DNA of 64,000 nucleotides from Rhodeus uyekii (Eukaryota; Chordata; Actinopteri; Cypriniformes; Acheilognathidae). Where the stretch lies: positions 496,001 through 560,000 of the forward strand of contig JAWRVZ010000184.1 of NCBI GenBank assembly GCA_037043235.1. The letters are read 5' to 3'. Below the pieces are notes generated by a model. The model was not told the origin of the DNA. It saw only the letters and a list, made by a program, of their open reading frames with translations, and searched no databases. Within the stretch, counting starts at the first letter, position 1; each line of letters begins with the position of its first letter. The translations under genes and the position numbers were made by a program. This document shows, piece after piece, positions 23,476 through 35,651 of the stretch.

Positions 23476-24086
23476 AACATAATATATGACATAACATAGC
23501 ATAACATAATCATATCTTATATTGATTATAATCAATTCACAAATAAAAAAAAATAATTTTCTAAATGTTTTTTTTTTTTAAATTTTCTAAACATGATGTT
23601 GTCAGATCAAAGATGATGCAGTCAACTGTGAGAACAGTGCAGCACCCGGACAGTTTAAAGCCTAACTTACCCTAACCTTAATGGGGGAAGCATGATGATT
23701 GAAGCTTACTTGACAACGGTTCCTATATCAATATCGAGATGAATAGGAAATAGGCTGAAATTTTTGGGCTACCAGCACACATTTAGCCTATTTTTCTGAC
23801 TCCTATGTGTATAGGTACTGTTTATACACAAGAGGCATGTTCAACATGCATAAATGTGATAATGAACAAAACCTGGTAGTAAAAGTGAATGAACATATAC
23901 TGCATCTATTGGCTAAATCACTAAATACTGAGAATGCAACAGAGCATATTAGGCTACTTCAAATGATTGGATACAGCTGATAATCTTGTCCTAGGGATTT
24001 TAAACATGTCTCAACTTGCTGCTAACATGAACTGATCAAAATGTAATGAATGCTCATGCTATGAGAAGCGAATATGAAAGGTTGAG

Positions 24087-24498
24087 TGTCAAGGTTCTCT
24101 CAGGTTCAGTTCCGTTTCTAGTCACAGAACCGTGGCACTGCTCTTCCTCCCGTGTTTGTGTCTTGCGATTGTAAACCCCGCCCATCTTGTTACCTCAATT
24201 CCCTTGAGTGTTGTCAGCTGTTCTCAGGTCGTTACCTTTCCTCATGTGTTCCCTATTTAATCCTGGTGTGTTTGCTGTCCTGTGTGGTGTCGTTGTCATG
24301 TTATGTTGTGATTCCTGGGTCGGTGTCTGCCGGTTCATCCGGTTGGTTTTTGGTTTGTCTCACGTTTAGTATAATGATCATGTTTATGTTATGTTTTCCC
24401 CATCGTGGGTGTTTCATTTATAATATTCAGAGTTTATTTCTTTGTTAAATAAATATCCTTCCACCTGCACTTGAGTCCTCCCTGTTTGATCCGTGACA
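24087..24498 (+). repeat. 5' LTR of the non-autonomous element
   Basis: The ends are TGTCAAGG and CCGTGACA. A TATTTAA box lies at 24254-24260 and AATAAA near 24448. The sequence starting 30 nt after the TATA box is complementary to the bases just inside the LTR. Confidence 0.75.
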
Positions 24499-24510
24499 GA
24501 ACGACACCAC
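24254..24510 (+). promoter_or_regulatory. TATA box, predicted mRNA start and self-primer/primer-site pair
   Basis: GTGGTGTCGTT at 24284-24294, about 30 nt downstream of TATTTAA, is the exact reverse complement of AACGACACCAC at 24500-24510, one base inside the LTR end at 24498. This is 11 nt of perfect pairing in the position expected for Tf1/sushi-type self-priming. The internal sequence does not start with the TGG of tRNA primer sites. Confidence 0.7.
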
Positions 24511-25754
24511 CACATGAGGACTCAGCGGGGAAAGGGATCCCATTCTTCTCCAGCCACCACGGGTTCCAGCCTGCCTGTTCATCTGACGCTGCAGTCAAAG
24601 ATTCTGGGCTCTCTTTGGCAACACGGGACGGACCTGAGGACTTTTGCCCAGAAGTTTGGCCTCAATGCAGCGGGGCTGGTTTCCGGTGAGGCAGCTCTCA
24701 AGGACCTGTTTAATGCTGCCCTTGATGAGCCCCAAAGCTCGGGGAGGATGAGGGGGCTGGACCATTTGGACTTTTGGGAGTTTGTGGAATTCCTCACCAC
24801 ACCCTCCATGGTTCCAGCCCCAGAGAAGTTTTGAGCACCTGCAGTGCCCCCAGAGTGGTCCAAGGACACTGCAGCTGCAAATCCTCGCACACGGAGGAGG
24901 AGAAGGAGGGCTAGCTCCCCTCCAAATGGCCAGGAGGCTGTCGCCACAGAGGCCGACATCGGCCAGGAGGCCGTCTCCCCAGTGAGCCTCGCCATCGCCA
25001 AGAAGGCGGTGGTCTTGTTTTTTATTTTCTCGGCTGTCCATGCCTGGAGGAGGCAAGGGGCTGCTGACGCTGATATGGCCAAGGAGGCCATCCCTGAGCA
25101 GCCCGCTGCTGCCCCAGAGCAGCCCCCCGCCAACCAAGAGGCCATCCCAGCGGCCATAATCAGCCCTGCCATGGCCAAGAGGGCAGTGGACTTTTTTTTT
25201 TTGTACTGGCAGCCCTGCGTGCCTGGAGGTCACACAGGGCTGCTGCCCTCGATCCACCCGCCGCTGTCCCAGTCCTGTCGGACCCGCCGGCCGACCCAGA
25301 GCCTCCAGTCCTGCCTAACCCGTCAGTCTGTCCAGAGCTCCCAGAGCCTCAGCCGGCCCTGCCTGTCCCGACCAGGCTGCTGGTTTCCCCAGCGCTGCCC
25401 TGGCTGTCTGCCAGGACTCCTGAACTTCCGGAGCCGGCCTGGCTCACCCCTCCAGCACCGCCGGACCTGCCAGCCTTGCCTGAGCCCGCATGGCTCTCCC
25501 CCCCGGCACCACCCTGGTTGTCTGCCGGGACCCCTGAACCCCTGGAGCCCCCTGGCTTGTTCCCCCTGCTCCACCCTGGCCCCCTGCCGGGAACCCGGTA
25601 CTGTCTGAGCCCCAATGGCTCATCCCTCCAGTTTCCCCTCCCTGGACTGTTTTTTCATTGTGGACTGTTTTTGAGGAATTTTTTCATGGTGTTGAAGACA
25701 AGTTATTATTTTTGTCGTCTTATTCTTGAGGACCATTTTGTGTCTTCTTCATGA
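24493..25754 (+). pseudogene. Gag-like domain and proline-rich tail, broken frame
   Basis: The frame starts at GTG-ACA-GAA across the LTR end (ATG in the intact chromovirus); the first ATG is at 24514. The first 113 codons include LRTFAQKFGLNAAG and LDHLDFWEFVEFL, which line up with FNNFATKFRMFAT and LSWQEALYVC of the 41-kb protein. A TGA ends this part at 24834. The same frame reopens to 25608, and the proline-rich homologous frame (PEPAWLTPPAPP near 25430; PEPAWLSPPAPP from 25476) lies in another frame, so at least one stop and one frameshift exist. It probably encoded a structural, gag-derived protein. Confidence 0.65.
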
Positions 25755-25937
25755 TGCTTGGGGACTGTTTTTGAGTTAACAATTTTTCATGACATTTTGA
25801 GCATTGTTTTTTCTTTTCATGATACTGTTTTGTTTTTTGGTCTTGGGTTGGCCTGTTCTCCCCTCCCCTGGTTTCATGTCAGTTTGGCCCCCTGTTTTTT
25901 ATTTCTTGTGTTGCACTGTTAGTCTGGTGTTCATGTA

Positions 25938-26030
25938 GGGATCCCTGGGATCAAGCAAGAACTAATTCAAGGTGTTCCTTAAATGCAGTGTGAGTCGATT
26001 TGGATAAAAGCATCTGCCAAATGTAGATGG
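25938..26030 (+). mobile_element. SINE 3' part
   Basis: It starts within the B-box end of the tRNA-like head (GATCCCTGGGATCAAGCAAG) and ends in GATAAAAGCATCTGCCAAATG. It is the same SINE family as at 12714, 5'-truncated. It abuts the truncated non-autonomous LTR element. Confidence 0.7.
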
Positions 26031-27185
26031 GAGACATTTTTGTGTGTGCAATAAATATGTATTACATATTATACTAAAAAATACTTAGACAAATAGGGAG
26101 TTTGGCAGTTCCGCTTCAAAAACGTTGACATAATAGGATTGGTGAGTAAACCGTGAGTCGAGATAAGTGAACTCCACTCTATTTGAGTATTATGCAGTGT
26201 TAATTTACATTTGATTATTGAAATTATGTACTTGAAAACTACTCTTAGAACTACCTGAGAACCAGTGGCATACAGTCGTTTTCTGAAATGAAAAAGCAAA
26301 TTCCTCACAGATTTCCTTTTTTAATAAATCATATGTAAAGGGGAGGGGGAGGCACCTAAAGGTGTCTGTTGGATAGTAGTACTTTAGAAAAACGAATGAT
26401 TTATACACAACTCTATTTGAGTTTGTTTTATTCTTTGTAATATGGGTTATTTTCTCATCCAATTTTTTGAGGAGGCACTGCCTCCCTTGCCTCCTCAGAG
26501 GAAACAACCCAGCTGAAATCCTGAAAAACACTGTTTATTTAGTTTGTATCTGTTCGTTTGTATTTATTTGGGTATTTTTTATTTAAAAAAAATCTTATTT
26601 TACTAATGACTGTTTACTTGTCTTTAACTACAACCCAGAGTACCCTATACCGACTGCCTAGCAATGTCAAAACAAACTCTCAGAACACCAGAGTGACCAC
26701 AAAGCAATCTATTTATTAGAGACTGCATGGCCTAAAAATCCTCAAACCCTGAGGTTAAAAAAACTCAAAGCTTACTCTGCTTCAATCTTAACAGTGCTTC
26801 CAACTGAAACCTTGCTAAACTGTTTAAAAATTAAAAGTTTAATAAGTAAAGCTTTTGAAATTACTCAATTTTCAGTCAATATAATAATCCAAAGTCAAAC
26901 TAAGCTTTCTCAAGCAAACATTAAAACTTGTCCACAAACTTTACTGTCTAGTTTGGAATTTGTTGTGGCAGTGTGAACTTAGCTTGAGATTTGTAAAACC
27001 TTTCTCTACTTCGTTTTCTGTCATAAATCTATTTATGAGTACACACTTTGAAGTATAATCTTTCGAACGTTTTAGTATATCCTTAAAGAGGTGGTTCTCT
27101 CTCAGTCAGTCATGTTCGATGTCATGTCAGGACCTTGCCTGAGAGCCCAATAACCTTTGAGTGTAAAATATGTGAGCCAATGTAC
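26031..27185. other. No recognised gene
   Basis: AT-rich; frames are short. GAGGAGGCACTGCCTCCC near 26470 is a short imperfect palindrome, possibly from a DNA-transposon end. Confidence 0.4.
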
Positions 27186-27537
27186 TGTCATAATAAACAG
27201 GTGGAACACAGACGTGAGTAGCTGTTTTTTATTAAGCAAGGAGGGTAGCAGACAGTGGGTGGTAAACTGAAGAGGTGGCAGGACACAGATGAACAGACAG
27301 GTAATCTTAACTGAAGAACTGAAGACAGCGGGGTAGATGACAGTAAATCCAAGGAGCACGGAAGAAGGCTCTAGGAGTCTAGGCGTAATCTCACAAAGTC
27401 TTGGCATGAGAGACGAGACGAGACAAGACAAGGAGTGTAGCGTAAGAGGTGGTGATATAGTGCAGGAGATTGACAACAGGTGTTCAGAATTCAGGTGATT
27501 GCGATCTGGTTCTGGGGGCGTGGCTGAGCCTTTGACA
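27186..27537 (-). mobile_element. Solo LTR, Ty3/gypsy type
   Basis: 352 bp with TGTCA...TGACA ends, the same length as the LTRs of the 46-51 kb chromovirus and sharing the GGGGGCGTGGCTGAG end. The flanks TGTAC (27181-27185) and CGTAC (27538-27542) match at four of five positions, a slightly eroded target duplication. On the minus strand TATATCAC (about 27451) lies about 30 nt before GTCTTGTCTC. An AATAAA signal is present. No internal region remains, as expected after LTR-LTR recombination. Confidence 0.8.
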
Positions 27538-29080
27538 CGTACATTGCCGTGCAAGATTCGCATCACACACCCAGCCTCACAAAGCAGGTAAATACAGAAG
27601 AGTGTGTGCAATTGCACAGTTAGCTTTTTGATTTAAAGTCATTAGTTGTGTCATTCTACTACCAATCACTAGACTATGAGTATGCTGAGAGTTCTACATC
27701 AGGTGTAGGTGTGATGGTGCTGCAGCGGTGGTTGTAACTTCTGCTGTTCTTTCAGCTTGTAAAAGAGCATATTGCAAATTGCAGTTCCTCCAAGCTGTGC
27801 CACGGCCAGTCCCCTTGTGCCTTTCAGCACAAAAAAAAGCGTATTTTCCTAAAAATAATAAATATTTTCCTGTTTTGACACGGAGTTAAAAAAAAAAAAG
27901 ATGTCATTCCTCCCGTGTGTGTCTGGATTTGGTCATTACCTAGCCTGACAGTCATGATTGCTACCTCACATGCCTGTTCCCACTGCTGGAATATGGCTAT
28001 CGTGGTCGAGATTCCAATACCTCCGAAGACATGGAATCCTCTCATCTATGTTCTGATGTAGTTTCTTTGCCTAGCAGAAGGCTACATTGATTAAATTATG
28101 TTTTATTAACAAAGTTCGGGAGGAGCACGTTCAAATGATCAATGCAATCAGCTCTTCATCAGCAATAATTACACCTCATCCTATCTGCTTGAGAGGAATG
28201 GTATATAAATAGGCATATTCGGTTCACCTACAGTACATCTCTCGACAGATTCCGGCATCCCTGCACCACCCCAACTCCTCACTCTTGGTTGTTCATATTA
28301 CAGCCAGGAATATGGGTGGAGTGCTCTAGGTTCTGGCTAAATACCGAACTTGGAGCCCTCACCCCGGACAGCACAGCATATACTCATACCATTTACTGTA
28401 CCTGCATCATTTGTAAGTGTGAACTCATGAATAGTGACCTGGATCTCCGTGGGCCCAGCACTCCGCTATTACATTTCAAGTTGTGGAGTTCTCAGCTGAG
28501 ATTGGTGGCCCTTTCCACAGGGGACCAAGCGTTTCAGTTGGGGCTCCAGCAGAGTACCAGATGTTGATCTGACCCATTCTGACTACCAGCAGCCTGCCCC
28601 AGTGCCTTTCTTCCTGGAAGTGCGTTAAGAGGTTACCATATCGTGGAAAGCACATTTTTCTGCTCAAAACAGAGCTGATGCCTCCTCCCCCTAACTTCCC
28701 AGCCAAGGGGTGCAGTCAGTAGTGATGCAATTGTGGTCCAGGAATGCCATCTTGGCAGATATGAGGAAGACCAACAAATATTGTTTTCTAGTTCTCTTGT
28801 CTTTATGGTAACTACCCGATCTACCCAGGCCAGCCTCTTTGATGACGCAGTCGAGAACATCGGCTAACAGTTCTACACAGAAGCAGATGGAGGTGATGAA
28901 GCTCATCCTGTTGTGGCGGTCAACTACTGGCAACAGTACCCCACTGCTCGTTGCCAAGGGTGCTCCCTTGTGGCTTCCTCCGTCTGCACCAGCAGCCCCC
29001 ACCTACATTTTCAATAAAAGAGCAGTTTCCTCTATCTTTGGGTTTCTCTGCGAGTGTGGATGGCAGTGCACAATGCTATG
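27538..29080. other. Unassigned; part related to the 52.7-kb region
   Basis: 28313-28365 (GGCTAAATACCGAACTTGG and neighbours) matches the reverse complement of 52683-52735. A TATATAAATAGG box stands at 28202. From 28476 to 29000 minus-strand frames exist but I do not recognise them. This may be part of a tyrosine-recombinase retroelement. Confidence 0.35.
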
Positions 29081-29944
29081 TGTTACGCGCCCCTCCCACT
29101 TTTAAGTCTAGGAGTCCGTTTTAGAGGAAACGTAACCAATTTTGGAGAGAGAGAGAAGAGACTTCCGTCTCCTGGTCCCTAGGCAAATACACAGAAGCAA
29201 CTTGAAATGAAAATCATAAATGTTTATTGACACAGCGTGGGATAATATACGCAACCAAATCTTCAGGAGGGGAGAGGCCAACACAACAAACAAAACAGGG
29301 TTCTTTCTAGGATTTTTAGATGCTAACTTACCTACCAAAACAAAGGAAAGAAAAGACAAATAATATCCTAGCTCCCTCTCTAACCAAACACAGGAGAAAA
29401 TATGGTTAACAAAGAAAATGAGGCATCCACCTCCCTACAAAAAGTTCCCACATGACAATTCTCAAAAGAAAGTGATAACTGACCAACAGTAATGAACTCA
29501 CAAAAAACAAACAAATAAAACATTAATAACTCAAACGGTTCTGACACTGGCAAGACACTGAGCAATTAACAGCAACACACAAGTTACTCACAGAGCTTAG
29601 CAATGTGTATGCACACATAGGCCTTCAACTGAAACACAATTCAGACTGTAGCTCCACTAACACCAAAAACTCAGGGCACACATAAACGTTGGGACCAGAA
29701 GATGGCCGTCTCTCTCACAGAGGGAAAACCTCAGTCTCTCTCGCTGGGCTGGTCTTTACTGGGTTCTTTTATGCTCCACTCAATGAAGTACAACAGGCAT
29801 CAGGTGGCACTCATCAGCCTTTTAGGGAGACAGTAGGCGGAGCAAGAACCTGGAACACATCATAGTCACAGGAAAACAGTATCCACTTCAAAATACACAA
29901 ACAATTCAAACAAAATAAACACTTGCGTCCTTAGGGACGTAACA
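29081..29944 (-). mobile_element. Solo LTR, 864 bp
   Basis: The ends are TGTTACGCG and GGACGTAACA. The flanking TATG (29077-29080 and 29945-29948) is a 4-bp target duplication. On the minus strand there is a CATAAAAG TATA-like box (about 29770) and an AATAAA signal (about 29222). No coding region lies inside; the 60-90 codon frames are unremarkable. The family is unknown; the 4-bp duplication allows gypsy or ERV. Confidence 0.75.
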
Positions 29945-30731
29945 TATGCCTTGCCAATGTCATCCACCTCTCCAATTGCCAGTAGGCCCAGATACAGGCC
30001 CAGATTCACTCATTAAGACTTCTCACCACCACCTTTCATATATATCTAATTTTAATCTGGATTTATGCAATTGTATGTGAAGTGTAAATATAGTGTAATG
30101 GATTTTGATAATTTGTAAAATGGGTTTTGTTGATACTGATTTAATTTAACCATTTAGTGTATAGTGTTAATTAGTGTAACAAAAGATGTTCAAAAGTGCA
30201 ACTGTATATCTGTGAACATAAATGTTGGCCTGCCACAGTTTTTATAAATTGAAATGCTTATTCATTATGTGACATGATGAACAGCACATTCCATGGCCCA
30301 GTTGATGGTCGTGCCCCTCTCTGACTGTAAAAGGGGAAAAGATTTGCTACATTTTGATTGGATCTTGGTGAACTAACACAAACATACTGTCTAACACCAT
30401 CAGATAAACATGCTAGGACAACAGCCAGACACCTATTAAGGGGCAAGAAGACAACCTCTGGTACCAACCCTGGGAAGGCCAGGACTTCTCATTGGCCCAC
30501 ATGCAGTTTCTGCCCTTCACCCATCTAGATAGTAATTCCCAAGGTCTTTTTCTGTTACTGCCATAAAAAAATGTCTCAGGATCTCTGGATGCAGCAGTAG
30601 TGGGTAAAGCAAAGCGAGAGAGCAATGATCCACACCAATTCATTACTATGTTGGGGAACCTTTAAAGAGATTTCATACTTATTCAGACAAATAAGTATTC
30701 TCAGTGACAACTATTTTTTTTTTAAAGTGTG
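29945..30731. other. No recognised feature
   Basis: Short frames only, without recognisable motifs. Confidence 0.4.
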
Positions 30732-30878
30732 TATGCATTTGGCACACACTTTTATCCAAAGCAACTTACATTGCATTCAAGAAACCCATTGAATCAGTTC
30801 TTGCTTTCCCTGGGATCGAACCCATGACCTTGGCGTTGTAAACATCAATGCGCTACTGGTTGAGCTACAAGTAAGCCG
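30732..30878 (-). mobile_element. tRNA-derived SINE with L2-type tail
   Basis: Minus orientation: the tail CATTTGGCACACACTTTTAT at the left, the B box GGGATCGAACCC complement near 30815, and the A-box region TGAGCTACAAG at the right. It is the same family as 10846-11006. Confidence 0.8.
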
Positions 30879-33859
30879 TACTTTTACTGTTCAATCTTGT
30901 TCCAGCTTCTTTGAACTCTACATGTTTAAAACATTTCCAGATGTATTCTGGTGGTAGTTTAGAAAGTGAGAAATGCATTGGCAAACCTGGTAAAATCACT
31001 TTAAAGATTTCTAGCTATGTGCTTCATGCAAATGAATTCCACAGGGGATAGAACACTCTCTGTCCCTCCTCTGATGCCAGCAGCCAATCGCAGCCCCTGA
31101 TTGGAGAAGCGCCAAATTGCAATCTCCTCCTCATCAGAAAGGGATAAATGTTTCCTTTCAACAGACACACCTTGTTCTGTATCTCGGCTCCAAGGCTGAG
31201 ACTGTAACAGATAAAACCCCATTCTGAGCAGCCTTCTATAGGGAAGGCAGAAACCGATACAAATTATGAGTTTCAATCCTGCAAAAGAGAGACAGAAACA
31301 GTTCAGCGAAGTTCTGAGTGTTTCATCGGGTGAGACCGATACACCATTCTGATACTCCAGTTCATTTAGAGAGACAACAACAGATTTACATGATCTGGGT
31401 CAACAGCTTGTGAGGCATCAACATATGCAACCACATTGTGAGCCTACAATCTCTAAGGAAAGAGACATCATCAAATACTATGTTCAGAGAATTTGTTCAG
31501 CGAGATTATAACTACAGTACAGTATAGTACATATAACTACAAGTCTTCATGCCAGAGACAAAACTGGATTAACCAAGTTCTGACCGTCTGACAAGAGAGG
31601 CGAAAGACAAATAGACATTTGCAACCTTCACTTCAAGATTCCTTTATCTGTGTGTTCCAGATTTTAGGACCCTTTAGTGCCCCAGGAGATCAGAATCCCA
31701 TTAATGGCTGTTGAAACAGATTCTGGCTCCTTTCCCCACTGCATCGTTACCCAGCACAACCAGTGGTCGACGTCACCACTTTCGAACTGTTCACTTGATC
31801 ACATGAAAATCACTTAACCAAATCTCTTTTCAGAGCAACTGGCATTGTTGTCCATTATTTATATATAAGTTGTAAATTAAATTTTCAAATTCATTTTAGA
31901 GGTAATATATATTTGATGTTAGTTAATAACAAATAATATTTCATGTATTTGGTTAATGATTAAGTTTCACCTTTTTAGTTTCAGAAAAACAACACTTTAT
32001 TTGTTGGAAGAAGAAAAAAATTGGTCATAGTTTTTAGAACATCTTTTGGCTAGTAAATGGCAATGAGATCATATATTATTTACATTTAAGGATAAATTAC
32101 AAATATGTAGCTTGTTAAATTGTATTGACAACATCTAAATCTGCAAACCCTTGCTGAACTTGGCTGATAGAACAAAATATTTAAGCCCTGCCTGCACTGC
32201 AAGTGCACAAAGTCTCATATGTGTTATGTTTAGTGAATAGCAGTTGCAGCAGCTTGATAGTGTGTGTAAAAAGTCCATGTTAAAAACTTATGAAGTTGGA
32301 AAAACATTTGTAAACACTGCATCTAGCACTGAACCAAAATGCACCTGCACACAGGCATATAGTTCTGCTTGCCAAGTCTCTACATCTCTCTGTTCCACTC
32401 TCTCCTTCTTTCCATTTCTCTCTCTGCCACCTCCTTCACACTCTTTTTTTGCACTTTCACTCTGAGGATCACTCCCTCACCCCTTGTCTAGACTTGCTAC
32501 ACCTGTGGTACATTAATCTTCGACAGTCTTTGGCTGGATATGACTTAATAACGTGAGAGCATGGACCAGCAACGTCACCATACCTTACCTTCCCCTGGCA
32601 GAGAAATTACGAAAGAGCGAGTCAGATTGACTTTTATTTAGCAAGTTTTCACAAAATGCACTGGAGACAGTATTTAACAAACCCAGCTGTTAAGATTGTT
32701 ACCAAGATATGATTTGTATACTGGCTCCTATTGTTGCTTAACTAGAATAAGCATAACCATCTAATGCCAGTGAACTTAAAATTGTAATTAAAAAGCTAAA
32801 TTTTGTTGGTGAACAACATTGAATAAAACAGCCTGAGCTGGTCTTGGAAATAGGGTGGTTCTCGTTAGGTAACTGTGGGACCTAGATTTTGCCGGTAATG
32901 TACAGAGGCCGTGTAATTCAACCTGATTGTTGGCATCTACTTAATTTGGCTAGCTTTTACTCCAATTCTGACAAACAAATGTGTGCCAAATATTGTTTGG
33001 GTGAATTCACAATCTTTGTTGCCAGCAAGAAAAGACGTTTTGTTTTTTCAAGGAAGCTTAGTGATTTTCTTAGCTTAACTGTGTCCAAGGGCCTCTTTGG
33101 CTGTGCTCAAACACCTTTCGTACTCAAACACCTGTGTGGCTTTATGGAGCTTTGCCACATTCATAGCCTGGTTCTCAGAGTCTCCTGTCATGCATCTTTA
33201 CTGTCAGAATTGAGCTTGCTCGACTGCCTGCCTACTTGTCTATTTAAGTGTTAAAGGCCCACTGTAGTTGCTTGAAACAATTGCCACAGTTAAAAGCGTA
33301 ATAGTACATTGGTGAAACAGATATTCCAATGCACATTTGTGTTTAGGAACTTTAGGAACAGTTTTAGTTCAGTGCAGAATTCACTGAAAATATGAATACA
33401 TTTTGTTTTTAATGCTCCTAAGATTAACAAAGGCCATGTGGCCTTCTTTCAGTCCATACACACTCCAAAATGTAGGAGTGACAACGAGATTGAAGTGAGT
33501 GATTGTTTCTCAGAATTGCACTTATTAATAGTGATAACCATAGTAATGGACAAGAAAAAGGTATTTTTTAAATTGTGTTGCATTTCGTGTGAAAGTTTCT
33601 CATTATACATTACTATTATTGTTTATTATGGTGCATTGGAGCTGTTACTTACACATTTACTCAGAACTTTACTAGAGCACCCTCACTAATTTCAAAATCA
33701 CCCTCATTGATTTTATTCTGGAACTGGACATGATGGGCACATCCTTCTGTTTCTTTTAAACCCCATGTCCTATTATTGCTATGGGGATGCTGGAGTCTAT
33801 CCTAGTATCTTGGGTCACAGGTACACTCTGACCAGTCCAAATTTAGTCTGTCTAATTCA
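30879..33859. other. Long stretch without recognised genes
   Basis: Short frames only. The longest, 121 codons at 32889-33254, has no recognised domain. 31015-31800 has LTR-like features (CCAATC, AATAAA-like words) but no terminal pair or duplication that I can define. Confidence 0.4.
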
Positions 33860-34025
33860 CATATTCTGCATGTCTTTGAATTTAGGGGAAAACAGAACAC
33901 CCGGAAAAAACACACCATAGTACAGGGAGAACATGCAAGCCTCACACAAAAATACCTCTTGGCTCAATCAAGACCCCAGATGATCAACCTTCTTGCTGCT
34001 ACCCACAGAGCTACAAGTGCTGCTC
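33860..34025 (-). mobile_element. HE1/DANA-like SINE remnant
   Basis: The order CTGCATGTCTTTGAATT, GAACACCCGG, GGGAGAACATGCAAGCCTCA, ACCTTCTTGCTGCTACCCAC is the degenerate minus-strand body of the fish tRNA-type SINE that is usually seen with GCATGTCTTTGGACTG and GGGAGAACATGCAAACTCC. The head is eroded. The family is named from memory. Confidence 0.5.
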
Positions 34026-34103
34026 TGTGAAGTTACAGTTTTCTGGAAAAACTGTTATTATTGAACATGAGCACACAGCATTATTTTATGTTGCTTTTTC
34101 AAT

Positions 34104-34412
34104 GCAATTTCTTTTTACCGTTTCACTGCTGGTGGAATAACCTGCCTAAAACAACCTGAGACTTTAGCCACGTTCAAGAAACAGCTAAAGATGCATCTTT
34201 TTCATCAACATATGACCTGTGAAGTATTATTCTATTATATTTCTATTCTGTCTTTAAAAAAAAAAAAACTTACCATGTACTAATTGGGACTTGCTACAGT
34301 ATTTTAATTTTGTTTCCCTATTGTTGATTTGATTTCTTCTATTAATCCACTCATGTGTAAGTTGCTTTGGATAAAGGCATCTGCTAAATGATTAAATACA
34401 AATGTAAATGGT
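34104..34412 (+). pseudogene. L2 LINE 3' end (ORF2 C-terminus and tail)
   Basis: WNNLP followed in the next frame by ETLATFKKQLKMHLF is the conserved C-terminus of L2/CR1 ORF2 proteins, with a frameshift between. The 3' UTR ends in TTGCTTTGGATAAAGGCATC and TGCTAAATG, the tail shared by the SINEs at 10846, 12714, 25938 and 30732. The copy is strongly 5'-truncated. Confidence 0.7.
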
Positions 34413-35651
34413 GTCCTGTCAGTAATATTTCTAATTGTTAATATTAACAATAGCTTGTTCTGTTTGATTAAAATTGAGTTCAGGGTTTTGAGTCTGGGTC
34501 GTGACAGTCCTATCTTGTTTGGTTTTGGTTTTTGTATCCGGAAAGTTTTGATTGTCTTGTTTTCTGTTTGGAAACACAAGCTATGTGGACTTCTGCCGTA
34601 TGCGCGTCTGTTTCTGTTGGCACAAACAGCATTTAGTGGAGTTTATTTATGATATGCTTTTCTGTACTGTTCTGTTTGTGTGAGCACATGACTTCTGTCA
34701 TCTTTGTTAACCATGTTCTCTATGCATGTGGCTTTTTGTTTGCTACTGTGTGCCATTTGTTCTTCTGTCAGTCTCTTGTCTTGGCTCCAACCCCTTGTTA
34801 CTAGTTCAGTTGCTCCACCTGCTCTCCCTTGTTACCTATTTAACATCCATGTATTCTCTCTCAGTTCATTGTGGTTGTTTCCCTGTGTGTATGCCTTCCC
34901 TGTTGGGTGTTAAAATGGTGTCCTGTTTTGCCCTGCCTGGCTTGTCCTCGCCCTGTTTATGCCAGTTCTGAAACAGTGTTCCCCCAAAATAATTTTTTTG
35001 TTGTCTTGTTAAATTTTTCAATATACAGTAATACCTCAGTTTACGAGTTTAATTCGTTCCAAGAGCGAGCTCATAACCCAAAATGCTCGTACACCAAAAC
35101 AACTTTCCCCATAAGAATGCACTAAAAATCAATTGATTCATTCCACAAGACCATAAATGCCCATTTTAAATATTTTTTTGTTTTGACCCTATTAATTACA
35201 GTTTGTAATTGTATTGTGTTTATAAAATTATAATCATTAAGATCTCATATAAATACTAATTAATAATTGACAATTAAACTAAAAAAATACTTGACAATTT
35301 ACTGTAATGCACTTCAGCTTTGAGCAGCGTTACTGCTGGCGTGAAGGAGACGAGAGGAGGGGGAGGGGGGAGCGTGGAAAGCAAGGGAAAACACAAAACC
35401 CGGATTCAAGTGCAAATGAGTGAATTTATTATAATAGTGCAGAAAACAAACAAAGTGATAATCCAGGTGTGTCAGTGCTCAGTGACCACACCCCCACTCA
35501 CACACACATACACACACACACAGGCAGAACTAGGAGACAATGAATTCATGAACCGTGACAGTTGCTGCTTACAGGGAGGATTTCGTACCTTCATTCTATA
35601 TGCTGTACTGTGTGTGTATATTTCACTATGTGAACAAATCACAATTAATTC
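34413..35651. other. LTR-like debris and a possible pogo/Tigger-like end; no gene
   Basis: 34694-34985 has LTR style: CCTATTTAACATCC TATA-like, then GT-rich sequence, starting near a TGTCA. No partner is seen. At 35026 TACAGTAATACCTCAGTTTA and the following TTAATTCGTTCC resemble a mariner/pogo-type terminus. 35490-35525 is CA-rich. Confidence 0.3.

Larger units (their letters stand above)
21298..24086. other. Long stretch without recognised genes
   Basis: The first 150 bases, with TATAAGTGCC near 21396, could be Gmr1-like LTR debris. The rest shows only short frames. Two palindromes are listed separately. Confidence 0.45.
24087..25937 (+). mobile_element. Non-autonomous LTR element, gag-like and proline-rich, 3' LTR missing
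   Basis: A 5' LTR (24087-24498, TGTCA...TGACA) is followed by a short coding region for a gag-like domain and a long proline-rich tail. No protease, RT, RNase H or integrase is seen. After about 25640 come TTTTTCAT and GGACTGTTTTTGAG words. The element at 41.25-43.88 kb has the same kind of words at the matching place. No 3' LTR is found before a SINE fragment at 25938, so the element is truncated. It is related to the 41.25-kb element by gag-like domain, PEPAWL repeats and 3' region. Confidence 0.75.

Noticed and set aside
32889..33254. 121-codon frame as a host gene
   Set aside because: No recognised domain, no splice or promoter context, ordinary length for random sequence in 64 kb.
35026..35150. 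Complete mariner/pogo-type transposon
   Set aside because: Only one terminus-like sequence is seen; no partner inverted repeat or transposase.
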